In this document: positions 1-7,132 of the stretch, piece by piece
How positions within the stretch are numbered: position 1 is the first letter of the stretch
Layout of the letters: each line of letters starts with the position of its first letter
Origin: Bacilli bacterium
GTDB lineage: Bacteria > Bacillota_I > Bacilli_A > ML615J-28 > CAG-698
Direction of reading: 5' to 3'
Length of the DNA stretch: 15,739 nt
Assembly (NCBI GenBank): GCA_016296945.1
Contig: JAEDHQ010000043.1
Location: 1-15,739 of the forward strand
The notes under the pieces: model-generated
Seen by the model: the letters and a program-made list of their open reading frames with translations, nothing else
Told to the model about the DNA's origin: nothing
The model's database searches: none
Translations under genes and position numbers: made by a program

Positions 1-99
1 GAAGCGACCAAACCATGTTTTTTCGTTTTACAATACAATATTGTGTGTTTATATTATATATAATTGAAATTAAGAATTAATTTACATAAAAAAATATAC
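1..99. other. AT-rich leading segment without a recognisable gene
   Basis: No coding region or RNA gene can be supported here. The 3' part holds the first copy of a 30-bp direct repeat (61-90) and lies just beyond the stop codon of the minus-strand gene that follows, so it may serve as that gene's 3' untranslated region. Confidence 0.5.
61..90 (+). repeat. Direct repeat copy 1 (30 bp)
   Basis: This stretch matches 621-650 at 28 of 30 positions in the same orientation, the copies being exactly 560 bp apart. Both read taatt-aaattaagaat-aatttacataaa with two differences. Together they bracket the minus-strand gene at 100-499. Such AT-rich similarity could be chance, but the gap-free 28/30 match suggests an old duplication or an insertion boundary. 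Confidence 0.5.
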
Positions 100-499
100 C
101 TACCAATTTTCAGCATCAATAATACTCTTTTCAGCTTCACCACTTTCAATCATATTAATTGCAATTTCAAAATTAGTTTTAATATCACTCATTAATCTCA
201 ATTCAGAATTCCAAGTATCAGTTTCATGTTCTCTTGTAATTCCCCAGATACTCGCATCTAGTTCACCTTCAATCAAATTTTCGTTCAGAAGTTCTTCATA
301 AATTGAAAAGTATTTTGCTTGGATTGCTTCACGCAGTTTCATTAATGTTTCATAATCATTAATTAAATCTTCAACATTGTTTTTATGTAATCTGAATCTG
401 GCATGATCATACAATAGCTTCATTTTTCTGAAGCTGTCAAGCACTTCTTTTTCATCAATGTTAAGTTCATCGTATGTTCTTATTTTTTTCGTTATTCAT
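100..499 (-). pseudogene. Unknown protein gene, frameshifted near its 5' end
   Basis: I do not recognise the family. The main frame (100-444, 114 residues from a GTG) is soluble, helix-rich and charged, with no cysteines and no membrane segment. The GTG at 444 has no ribosome binding site. The same frame stays open upstream to a TGA at 496-498, encoding a further ITKKIRTYDELNIDEKE. In another frame an ATG at 499 is preceded by agtgattatc (a GTGAT-type binding site) and by a TATA-like box at 530-538, so 499 is the natural start. From it the reading stops after ten codons. Removing one A from the A7 run (plus-strand T run 483-489) joins the two frames into a 132-residue protein, MNNEKIRTYDELN onward. 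This is therefore a one-base insertion, a slippage site or a sequence error. The function is unknown. Confidence 0.6.
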
Positions 500-529
500 G
501 ATAATCACTAGTTAATAATTGATTAAACT

Positions 530-538
530 ATTATAAAA
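530..538 (-). promoter_or_regulatory. Putative TATA box for the 100-499 gene
   Basis: Read on the minus strand this is TTTTATAAT. Archaeal transcription usually starts about 25 bases downstream, here near 505-510, just before the GTGAT-type binding site and the ATG at 499. This supports 499, not 444, as the start. It is judged from spacing alone. Confidence 0.4.
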
Positions 539-620
539 GCTTTTTTATATTGTTTTGAGTAATTATTGCTTTTAACTTGTAATTTTACGAGTTTATAACA
601 ATATTGCTTTCAGTATGAAA

Positions 621-650
621 TAATTAAAATTAAGAATAAATTTACATAAA
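621..650 (+). repeat. Direct repeat copy 2 (30 bp)
   Basis: This is the partner of 61-90 (28/30 identical, no gaps). It lies just upstream of the putative TATA box (668-680) of the small-gene cluster that starts at 710, so it might also carry regulatory sequence. Confidence 0.5.
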
Positions 651-667
651 AATAATATATATGAAAT

Positions 668-680
668 AAATATATAACTT
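668..680 (+). promoter_or_regulatory. Putative TATA box of the small-gene cluster
   Basis: The sequence aaatatataactt lies about 30-40 bases upstream of the ATG at 710, giving a predicted transcript start near 695-700, immediately before the GGTGA binding site at 701-705. The segment 500-709 otherwise holds only AT-rich spacer, the second direct repeat and a weak 8-bp hairpin at 574-593. Confidence 0.4.
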
Positions 681-709
681 ATTTTTAGTTTAAATAATAG
701 GGTGACCTA

Positions 710-898
710 ATGGAATCTAATGAAAATATGGAACATACAGAGGATTATAAGTACATAATGGAAGGCCTGAAAGAGATAAGATTAGAACTGAGAGATTTAA
801 CATTTGAAAATATTGAATTGAAATCCCGCAACAAAGAACTCGAAAAAGAAAATAAAAAACTACATGAAACCATATTGCAAATGTCTCAAAAGAAATAA
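710..898 (+). CDS. Small coiled-coil protein, unknown function
   Basis: This encodes 62 residues, soluble and highly charged. From about residue 15 to 57 it is rich in Leu, Ile, Glu and Lys with heptad-like spacing (LKEIRLELRDL, then ELKSRNKELEKENKKL), which predicts one coiled coil. There are no cysteines and no signal peptide. The ATG at 710 is preceded by GGTGA at 701-705 with four bases between. It is the first of three closely spaced same-strand small genes (gaps 17 and 19 bp), probably one transcript. A role as a dimerising partner or adaptor is conceivable but is inference only; I do not recognise the family. Confidence 0.6.
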   Translation: MESNENMEHTEDYKYIMEGLKEIRLELRDLTFENIELKSRNKELEKENKKLHETILQMSQKK

Positions 899-915
899 AA
901 ATTGGAGGAAGATTT

Positions 916-1149
916 ATGGAAAGATTTGCATTAGCCGATAATGAAATGTTTTTAAGAGATTTTAAACATATGAATTCTTACAGCACTATAGATGAATTAG
1001 TAGGTTTATTAAACCGAGTTGATGAATCAGATAACAGAGCTGTTGATCTTATTAAAAAAGAACTTGCCAAACAAGAAAACAAAAATGTTAAAGCTGTTTT
1101 AATGAAAATATTGGATTCATTAGAAGAGGTAAGCAACTCATATTATTAG
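916..1149 (+). CDS. Small helical protein, unknown function
   Basis: This encodes 77 residues and starts at the ATG seven bases after a strong GGAGG site (904-908). The sequence is acidic and helix-rich, with a leucine-bearing middle (TIDELVGLLNRVDESDN) and a second helix AVDLIKKELAKQ followed by VLMKILDSLEEV. No catalytic motif, metal-binding cysteines or membrane segment is visible. It is the second gene of the small cluster and probably co-transcribed with its neighbours. The good binding site and tight spacing argue that it is real despite its size. The function is unknown. Confidence 0.65.
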   Translation: MERFALADNEMFLRDFKHMNSYSTIDELVGLLNRVDESDNRAVDLIKKELAKQENKNVKAVLMKILDSLEEVSNSYY

Positions 1150-1168
1150 TAAATAGGAGTGTTAATTC

Positions 1169-1344
1169 ATGACTCGAGCAGAAGCAGAATTGCACAGCAT
1201 CCGAACTACCATTGAACCTATCAAATGATTTTAAAAAATAATAATGAATTATCTGAAGATGATAGAAATAAAATTAAGAAAAAAATTGATGTTTTGAAAG
1301 AAATACGGGATGAAATCTTATCTGAAATTTATTACGGACCGTAA
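1169..1344 (+). pseudogene. Small helical protein gene split by a one-base frameshift
   Basis: An ATG at 1169 follows a GGAGTG site (1156-1161) by seven bases but runs only 19 codons (MTRAEAELHSIRTTIEPIK) to a TGA at 1226-1228. The next frame opens with an ATG at 1225 overlapping that stop (ATGA) and codes 39 charged, helical residues to a TAA at 1342. Adding one A to the AAA at 1223-1225 would fuse the two into a 58-residue protein. Either the gene has lost a base, or two tiny genes are translationally coupled through ATGA, which is a common coupling form. The first part alone is too short to be a likely protein, so I favour a broken gene. It is the third member of the small cluster and its stop abuts that of the convergent zinc-ribbon gene. 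Confidence 0.5.
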
Positions 1345-1515
1345 CTAATCAAAATAATCCGGATCATAATACCCTCTATCTTCACTATAATCATAGTTTA
1401 AATCATCATCGAAATTATCTTCCCAATCTGGACTATCTGATAAATCAGATCCACATTCTTCACAGGTTACCCTTGATGAATCATTTAAATGACCGCACAC
1501 ACTACAAGTTATCAT
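1345..1515 (-). CDS. Zinc-ribbon protein with acidic, tyrosine-rich tail
   Basis: The protein has 56 residues. The N-terminal half is a four-cysteine zinc ribbon (CSVCGH, then CEECGSDL) of the type common in small archaeal proteins. The C-terminal 31 residues are extremely acidic, with 11 Asp and 2 Glu against a single Arg, plus five Tyr (for example DDDLNYDYSED and the final YYDPDYFD). The start is chosen at the ATG at 1515 because a GGAGGT site (1528-1523) lies seven bases upstream; an in-frame ATG at 1530 would precede that site. The gene ends directly against the convergent small-gene cluster. The role is unknown. The acidic tail could bind a basic partner or mimic DNA, which is inference only. 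Confidence 0.7.
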   Translation of the reverse strand: MITCSVCGHLNDSSRVTCEECGSDLSDSPDWEDNFDDDLNYDYSEDRGYYDPDYFD

Positions 1516-1711
1516 GACCATAACCTCCATAATTAATTTAAACTAATATATTTATTTAATTATATTACATTTTATATTTTATAAAACATTAATAATTTTA
1601 CATCCATTTATATACAATAGGTTTATATTAAGAAATTATCAAAACTATATTTAATAAAATTCATTAAAAATTTTTTGAAACAAAAATTAATCATTATTCT
1701 GGTGATTCAAT
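1516..1711. promoter_or_regulatory. Divergent intergenic region, promoters for both flanking genes
   Basis: The region is almost pure A/T. TATA-like strings occur for the minus gene (around 1543-1555) and for the plus gene (1607-1614 TTTATATA, and around 1645-1658). The strongest element is GGTGAT at 1701-1706, which positions the ATG at 1712 with a five-base gap. No RNA gene or conserved hairpin is seen. Confidence 0.35.
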
Positions 1712-3004
1712 ATGGTATTATTAGAATTAATAGGTGTGGCTTTGGGAGCTGCTGCAATTAGCGGTTTGGCTAATGCAAGTGATGAAAAATCAAAACAAAA
1801 ACGAAATAATTCCTTTGAGGGAAATTCTAATGTAAATATTAAAAAATGCCCGAATTGTGGTATAACCCTTAACAAAAAAGCAATACACTGTATTAATTGC
1901 AATTATAATTTTAGAAAAGGAAGAGTTGTATTTAGAAAAAAACAACATACAAATACATCAAAATCTATCGAACAAAAAAAATATGTAGATAGTGAATTAT
2001 ATGCAGAACTAATTAATGGTAAGAATATTCCAAACATGCCTACCGTTCAAGATATTCCTAGAACATATATTGAAAACCCATCGACCGAATCAAAATCAAA
2101 TAAAAAATCTGAAATGAATGATTTACTTATGAAAATTCCAGGTTTAGTAATTGGAAAGTCATATAGTAATAAAGAACTTATGAATATGTTTAAATGTTCT
2201 AATGCTGGAGGGATGCGCCGTTCAAAAAGAACAAATACGCTAGTATTAATTTATAATCATGAAGAAATATATGATGATGCGTGGAAAGGTGACGTCCTCC
2301 ATTATACTGGAATGGGATTACATGGAGACCAAAAATTAGACGGAAACCAAAACAGGACATTATATGAATCCAATAGTAATGGTGTGGACTTACACTTATT
2401 TGAAGTTTTCCAAAGGGGAAACTATGAATATCAAGGTCCAGTAAAACTAGCCGGTAAACCATACCGAGAAACACAAAGAGATGCAAATGGTGTTTTAAGA
2501 AAAGTCTGGATGTTCCCATTAAAAAAAATTGGAGAAGTTAAAGAAAATTTCAGTAATAAAAATGATGAGAAAGTATTAGATCGTGCAAATTACTGTCCTA
2601 ATTGTAATGTAACATATCATGGCAAAGAAAAGTTTTGCAGAATATGTAAAACAAAGTTAATTATTAGATCAGAATATAATCCTCAAAATAATATTTCAAG
2701 AGACCAAACACCTCAAACAAAACCTACTACTCCAAAAAATAATATTTCAACAGTAAAAAGAACACCACCAAAATCTACTATTCGAGAAAGTAATAAAGTT
2801 AGTGTTGGCAAATATAAAAATAATCCAGTAACTGACGATAGGCCGAAAGGAGCAGAATTTACTGATGGAAAAACTAAAGAAGAACTCAAAATGGAATTAG
2901 ATTTTGTAACTAGAAAACTCGAAGATTGTCAAAAATCTGGAGATTACATGATGAGTTATTATAAAGGAAAAAAAGAAATTTTAGAGAAGGCTTTAGAAAA
3001 ATAA
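1712..3004 (+). CDS. Zinc-ribbon protein with SRA-like (ScoMcrA-type) domain
   Basis: The protein has 430 residues. Domains in order are: a short hydrophobic Gly/Ala-rich N-terminus (residues 2-20); zinc ribbon 1 with C46, C49, C60, C63; an SRA-like domain at about 148-272; zinc ribbon 2 with C295, C298, C309, C312; a Pro/Thr-rich linker; and a charged helical tail (about 385-430). The SRA call rests on the order of GKSYSNKEL, a disordered basic loop, the string YDDAW then LHYTGMG-HGDQ, GNQN, DLHLFEVF and a final KVWMFPL strand, the layout I know from the SRA domain of ScoMcrA-type modification-dependent endonucleases. That family recognises modified cytosine. No HNH or other nuclease motif is present, so it would be a reader or sensor without its own cutter. 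The start follows GGTGAT by five bases. It is convergent with the nuclease-helicase gene downstream. Confidence 0.7.
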   Translation: MVLLELIGVALGAAAISGLANASDEKSKQKRNNSFEGNSNVNIKKCPNCGITLNKKAIHCINCNYNFRKGRVVFRKKQHTNTSKSIEQKKYVDSELYAELINGKNIPNMPTVQDIPRTYIENPSTESKSNKKSEMNDLLMKIPGLVIGKSYSNKELMNMFKCSNAGGMRRSKRTNTLVLIYNHEEIYDDAWKGDVLHYTGMGLHGDQKLDGNQNRTLYESNSNGVDLHLFEVFQRGNYEYQGPVKLAGKPYRETQRDANGVLRKVWMFPLKKIGEVKENFSNKNDEKVLDRANYCPNCNVTYHGKEKFCRICKTKLIIRSEYNPQNNISRDQTPQTKPTTPKNNISTVKRTPPKSTIRESNKVSVGKYKNNPVTDDRPKGAEFTDGKTKEELKMELDFVTRKLEDCQKSGDYMMSYYKGKKEILEKALEK

Positions 3005-3088
3005 TAAAATTTCTAGTAGTTAACTATTCTCCCTAAATCAGAAACTTTATAAATAACCCAATTATAACGTTAATTAAAAATTAAATGA

Positions 3089-5137
3089 TCATAATTCATT
3101 TATTCCAACAGATAATAATAAATCATATACCGAATCTAATTTAGATTCTGGAGGAACAAATATAATAAATCCATCACGTCCTCTAGTTAGCAATACTCTA
3201 TAACTATTTCTCCTATATGTATTTGCATCACTGTTTTCATCTTCATTCTTTTTAAATTTCTCCCATTCATTGCCGTTCCAAATCATATCAGTTTCCCAAC
3301 CGATAATTGGCATATCTAATTCTAAACCTTGTATAGCAAATTCAGTCACTACAGCAGTTAAAGCACAACATGATTGAGGATCATCTGCTGGAGCATTAAA
3401 CCATTTAGCAACATTAACTCTCCTTGTTGATTTAAAATCATTCATCATACCATATTTTCTAAGAACTTGACTTTTAGAAGAAGCAATTAAACCAAATTGT
3501 TTTGCTGGTTCTTTAGCGTATCTTTGTCTACAATAATCTTTAGCTTCATCAAGATCTCGAGTTACATACATACCATAATCTTCTTTATTAATTTCTTCTG
3601 AAAGTTTTGAAGCTTTTTCAATTTCACCAGCCATAAGATAATTAACAAATTCACTTACAGTGCCAGATAAGTGTGAACGTAGAGAAACAGTCAAATCAAA
3701 GGAATCTTTTTCAATGTTATCAATTAATTTGTGATTGGTGAAATATTGGTCCAATTTAGTAGGACAAGCAATTTCCCAAACAAATTTGCTATTTTTAAGT
3801 GCTGTATCCCATAATGTTATTCCAGAATTTTCACCATTATAAATTTCTTGACCCTCACCAACTAATATTAAAAGAACACACCAATCTAAGCGATTTTCAC
3901 AAAGTTCAATCATTATGTCAGGTTCAGAACGATTATCTTTACGTTTAGCAGCCATTTGGTCGGAATCCCAAGCACGCTGTCCTTCATCAAAAACAATAAT
4001 ATTTTTATCAAAATCAGGAGCACCGGTACGTCTGTATTCATTAATAACATTATGTAAATTTCTCACAAAATTTCTACTTTTTAAAGCATCAGTTAAAACT
4101 TCAACTAAAGGTCCATTACCAGATAAATAAACAGAACCTGCTTTTTCAATATCATAAACATATTGTAATCCCAAATATGTTTTTCCAGCACCCGGAACAC
4201 CCGTAACTAGAGAAATTATATGTTTTTGATTATCTCTTGCATATTCAGTTAAATTTTTAAGATTTTCAATTGCTTGAGGAATTCCAGCACTATTTACTCT
4301 CCTAATATTTGGTAAAGGTTCATTTTTCATAAAAGTTCTTGCAGCCTCTACAATTGTAGGTAATGGTTCATATTTAGATGCAATCCAATAATTAGCATCA
4401 AAATCAGTAACTTCATCAGTAAAAATATTATCTAAAACATCTTGAAGCTTATCTCCAGAAACACAAGTTATATTATTTATTTCTTCATTTAACTCAGTAG
4501 TTCTTGTTAAAACAAGTAAAGGAATAACTTCTTTATCACGTGATTCATAATGATATTCTCTTATATCTCTTGCATATGCTTTTACTTGATCAATGTCCTC
4601 ATATTTAACCTCATTTTTCATTTTAAATTCTAAAATCACTACATGATCATTAGAAAGTAAAATAATATCCGGACGCCTTCCAGATTCATAAGGTAAAACA
4701 TATTCAAAAATAATATTAAGATTAGGGTTTAAATTAAGATTTTGCATTACTCTAAATGAATCAACCCAAGCATTAACTTGAGAATCACTTAAATCAACTA
4801 AATGTTCTTCAAGAAATGTTGATTTAACTTTATTTATGAAATTCTTCTCATTTTCCTTATTAAAATTAGCTATTGTATCTACATAACAACAGCGGCCTTT
4901 TATCATCTTATCAAAAGTTACAACATGATCATTACTATTATCTTCAGAATTTTTGGCACAATAATCTTTGATAAATTTAACCCCCTCTTCATTCCATTGT
5001 TTAGTCCACCAACACTTTTTACTAGGATTCCAACGTAATTTATGACGTTTCATTTCATTTATTAATGGATAACCTGGAAAACCATCAAAATATAATTCAA
5101 TACCTTTTTGTTGCTCATTAATTTCATAATGCACCAT
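3089..5137 (-). CDS. Nuclease-helicase: PD-(D/E)XK-like plus DUF2075 domain
   Basis: The protein has 682 residues. Residues about 11-60 form a small Trp-rich module (FDGFPGYP, RWNPSKKCWW). Residues about 140-212 resemble a PD-(D/E)XK nuclease: E145, D157 in RRPDIILL and E170-F-K172 in VVILEFKMK. The rest matches DUF2075 (COG3410, Schlafen group 3 helicase): Walker A GVPGAGKT at 313-320, Walker B IIVFDEGQRAW at 380-390, a GEGQEIY motif near 427-433, and late motifs TEFAIQGLE (598-606) and YRVLLTRGRDG (646-656) with candidate arginine fingers. It would act in the cytoplasm, hydrolysing ATP while moving on nucleic acid and possibly cutting it. The exact substrate is unknown. Proteins of this family recur near restriction genes. 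The gene is divergent from the truncated helicase and has a strong BRE/TATA promoter. All key motifs look intact. Confidence 0.82.
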   Translation of the reverse strand: MVHYEINEQQKGIELYFDGFPGYPLINEMKRHKLRWNPSKKCWWTKQWNEEGVKFIKDYCAKNSEDNSNDHVVTFDKMIKGRCCYVDTIANFNKENEKNFINKVKSTFLEEHLVDLSDSQVNAWVDSFRVMQNLNLNPNLNIIFEYVLPYESGRRPDIILLSNDHVVILEFKMKNEVKYEDIDQVKAYARDIREYHYESRDKEVIPLLVLTRTTELNEEINNITCVSGDKLQDVLDNIFTDEVTDFDANYWIASKYEPLPTIVEAARTFMKNEPLPNIRRVNSAGIPQAIENLKNLTEYARDNQKHIISLVTGVPGAGKTYLGLQYVYDIEKAGSVYLSGNGPLVEVLTDALKSRNFVRNLHNVINEYRRTGAPDFDKNIIVFDEGQRAWDSDQMAAKRKDNRSEPDIMIELCENRLDWCVLLILVGEGQEIYNGENSGITLWDTALKNSKFVWEIACPTKLDQYFTNHKLIDNIEKDSFDLTVSLRSHLSGTVSEFVNYLMAGEIEKASKLSEEINKEDYGMYVTRDLDEAKDYCRQRYAKEPAKQFGLIASSKSQVLRKYGMMNDFKSTRRVNVAKWFNAPADDPQSCCALTAVVTEFAIQGLELDMPIIGWETDMIWNGNEWEKFKKNEDENSDANTYRRNSYRVLLTRGRDGFIIFVPPESKLDSVYDLLLSVGINEL

Positions 5138-5167
5138 ATTATCATCTTAAGCAATTAATTAAATATA

Positions 5168-5183
5168 CTTATATAATTTTCGT
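5168..5183 (-). promoter_or_regulatory. BRE/TATA promoter of the nuclease-helicase gene
   Basis: Read on the minus strand the sequence is acgaaaattatataag: a CGAAA BRE followed by TTATATAAG, close to the archaeal consensus. The transcript should start about 25 bases on, near 5143, only a few bases before the ATG at 5137, so the mRNA is probably almost leaderless. That agrees with the lack of a good binding site there. Confidence 0.6.
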
Positions 5184-5200
5184 ATAATTAATATATCCAA

Positions 5201-5210
5201 TATATAAAAA
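5201..5210 (+). promoter_or_regulatory. TATA box of the truncated helicase gene
   Basis: TATATAAAAA is preceded by ccaa, a BRE-like string. The predicted transcript start is about 5228-5235. The GGTGAT site at 5262-5267 then places translation at the TTG 5272-5274. The two divergent promoters share 134 bp and could be regulated together. Confidence 0.5.
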
Positions 5211-5271
5211 CTTATATTGCTTTTTTTATAAAAATAGTAACAAGTTATGAGTATTGTTAATGGTGATTATA

Positions 5272-6903
5272 TTGGTAGTTAAAGCTCCAAAAATTATAGA
5301 TAACAAATTTAATTTTGTTTATCAAGAACTCAGTGAAAACATTAGAAAAGGGTCTAAACTTTCTGTTATTTCTGCTTTATTTTCAATGTATGCTTATGAT
5401 AAGCTTAAAAAAGATTTAAACAAAATAGGGAGTATGCGTTTTATTTATACTAAGCCTAGTTTTTTAAAAGATGATACGAAAGAATCTCGCCAATACTATA
5501 TTGATAACAATAGTATTTTTGGAAATGATTATGAGATTAAACTTAAAAATGAATTGACACAAGGTTCCATTTCAAAGGAATGTGCTGAGTGGATTCAGGA
5601 AAAAGTTGAAATCAAATCATTCAAAAAACCAAATGAAGCACAGCCACGTATGATTTGTGTAGACAATAGGGATGATTCAAGTATAGCTATTAACGGCACA
5701 GTTGACTTTACCACTGCCGGTTTAGGATTAAATAAATCAGACAGACAAGACATGAACCAATGTGTTTACGGAAAAGACTTCGTACAATCTTCTTTAATGC
5801 AATTTAACTTCTTATGGGATAATGAAGATTATTTAGAGGATGTTAAGGAAGAAGTCTTAAATCAGATGCAAACAATGCACAAAGAAAATCTGGCAGAGTT
5901 CATTTACTTCTTATCATTGTACAATATATTTTCTTCAGAACTAGATTCTCTTGATGAAGACAATATTGTACGTAAAGGAAATAATTTAAAAGAAAGTAAA
6001 ATTTGGAATAAATTATATAAATTCCAAAAAGATGCAGCTATTGGAGTTATTGACAAAATTGAAAAATATAATGGTTGTATTTTAGCAGACAGTGTAGGAC
6101 TTGGTAAAACATTCACAGCATTAGCTGTAATTAAATATTATGAGTCAAGAAACGATCGTGTACTAGTTTTAGTTCCTAAAAAGCTTCGTGATAACTGGAC
6201 AATATATACAAAAAATGATAAAAGAAATATCTTCGTTGATGATAGATTTAATTATGATGTTTTAAATCACACAGATTTAAGTCGTGACAGAGGTAAATCA
6301 GGAGACATTGATTTAAAGACAATTAACTGGGGAAATTATGATTTAGTAGTAATAGATGAATCACATAACTTCCGTAACAACCCTGCAGTCAAAGACCGTG
6401 TCACACGTTATCAAAAATTAATGAATCAGATTATTAAAGGAGGGCATAAAACACGTCTGTTAATGTTATCAGCAACCCCAGTTAATAATAAAATGACGGA
6501 TATTAAAAACCAAATAGCTTTTATCACAGAAGATAATGATTCAGCTTTAGAAAGCGTTGGAATTAAAAGTATTGAAACAACTCTAAAAAATGCTCAAATG
6601 GCATTTAATAAATGGGCAAAACTCCCGGAATCAGAAAGAACTAGTGCGAGTTTTGTTGATGCTGTTGATTTAGATTATTTCCAATTATTAGATACATTAA
6701 CAATTGCACGTTCAAGAAAACACATTGAAAAATATTATGACTTAGCAGATATTGGTGACTTTCCCGAAAGGTTAATTCCAATAAATGTTAAATCAGAAAT
6801 TGACACCAAAGAAATGTTTCCTAGTTTGGAAATTATCAATAAGACTATTTCATTGTTAAAAAGATATTCAAATCAATACATGTCTATGATAATAATGGTT
6901 TGA
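5272..6903 (+). pseudogene. PLD/SNF2-type helicase, truncated after the first RecA lobe
   Basis: The reading gives 543 residues from the TTG at 5272, four bases after GGTGAT (5262-5267); an upstream in-frame TTG at 5254 lacks a binding site. The N-terminal part (to about 240) resembles the phospholipase-D-like region of large helicases, including NGTVDFTTAGLG, with no intact HKD motif. The helicase lobe follows: KFQKDAA, Walker A ADSVGLGKT (272-280), Walker B with DESH (362-365), SATPVNN (400-406). Family members, about 1,000 residues or longer, continue past FPSLE-INKTIS into a second RecA lobe. Here homology ends near residue 525-535, and the last codons read the start of histidine-kinase DNA out of frame before a TGA at 6901. 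Without motifs IV-VI it should not be able to translocate. The promoter and binding site look intact, so a protein fragment may still be made. Confidence 0.8.
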
Positions 6904-7082
6904 GATTCTGCGAATTCAAATATTCTGATAGTGGTGTGGGATTGCCTGATGATTTTGATTTGGATAATGTCACATCTTTAGGATGGATTATCATCAAATC
7001 ACTGATTGGTCAATTGGATGGTGAATTTGAACTGTTCAATGACAATGGTTTTAATCTGGTTATGAAATTCCCAATCAATTAA
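6876..7082 (+). pseudogene. Histidine kinase 3' remnant (HATPase domain end)
   Basis: In the frame of 6879 the sequence reads IHVYDNNGLRFCEFKYSDSGVGLP, then SLGWIIIKSLIGQLDGEFEL and ends in KFPIN at a TAA (7080-7082). This is the C-terminal end of a GHKL ATPase domain of a sensor histidine kinase, with the G1 box DSGVG and a G2-like SLG. Only about the last 69 residues remain; the sensor, dimerisation helix, phospho-accepting His and N box are absent. A stop at 6840-6842 closes the frame upstream, and the match begins about where helicase homology ends. An ATG at 6900 could not give a functional enzyme. It is the other side of the rearrangement joint. Confidence 0.82.
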
Positions 7083-7085
7083 TTA

Positions 7086-7127
7086 TTTTTTTTAAAAAAA
7101 AGTATAATGCATCCTGATGGATGCATT
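7086..7127. terminator. Bidirectional terminator between convergent genes
   Basis: A T8A8 tract (7086-7101) is followed by a perfect 9-bp inverted repeat, AATGCATCC at 7106-7114 and GGATGCATT at 7119-7127, with a four-base TGAT loop. Archaeal termination mainly needs T-runs, and this element gives one on each strand, suited to the convergent kinase remnant and symporter gene. The stem also resembles a simple recombination-prone palindrome. Confidence 0.55.
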
Positions 7128-7132
7128 TGTGT

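Noticed and set aside
442..444. GTG as the start of the 100-499 gene
   Set aside because: No binding site is present, and a TATA box plus GTGAT site point to the ATG at 499 in the other frame.
574..593. Hairpin AACTTGTA/TACGAGTT as an RNA gene or terminator
   Set aside because: It is an eight-pair stem with a wobble in very AT-rich DNA and no following T-run; chance is enough.
7106..7127. 9-bp inverted repeat as a transposon end or integration site
   Set aside because: There is no transposase, no second copy in the window and no target duplication; its place between convergent genes with T-runs fits a terminator better.
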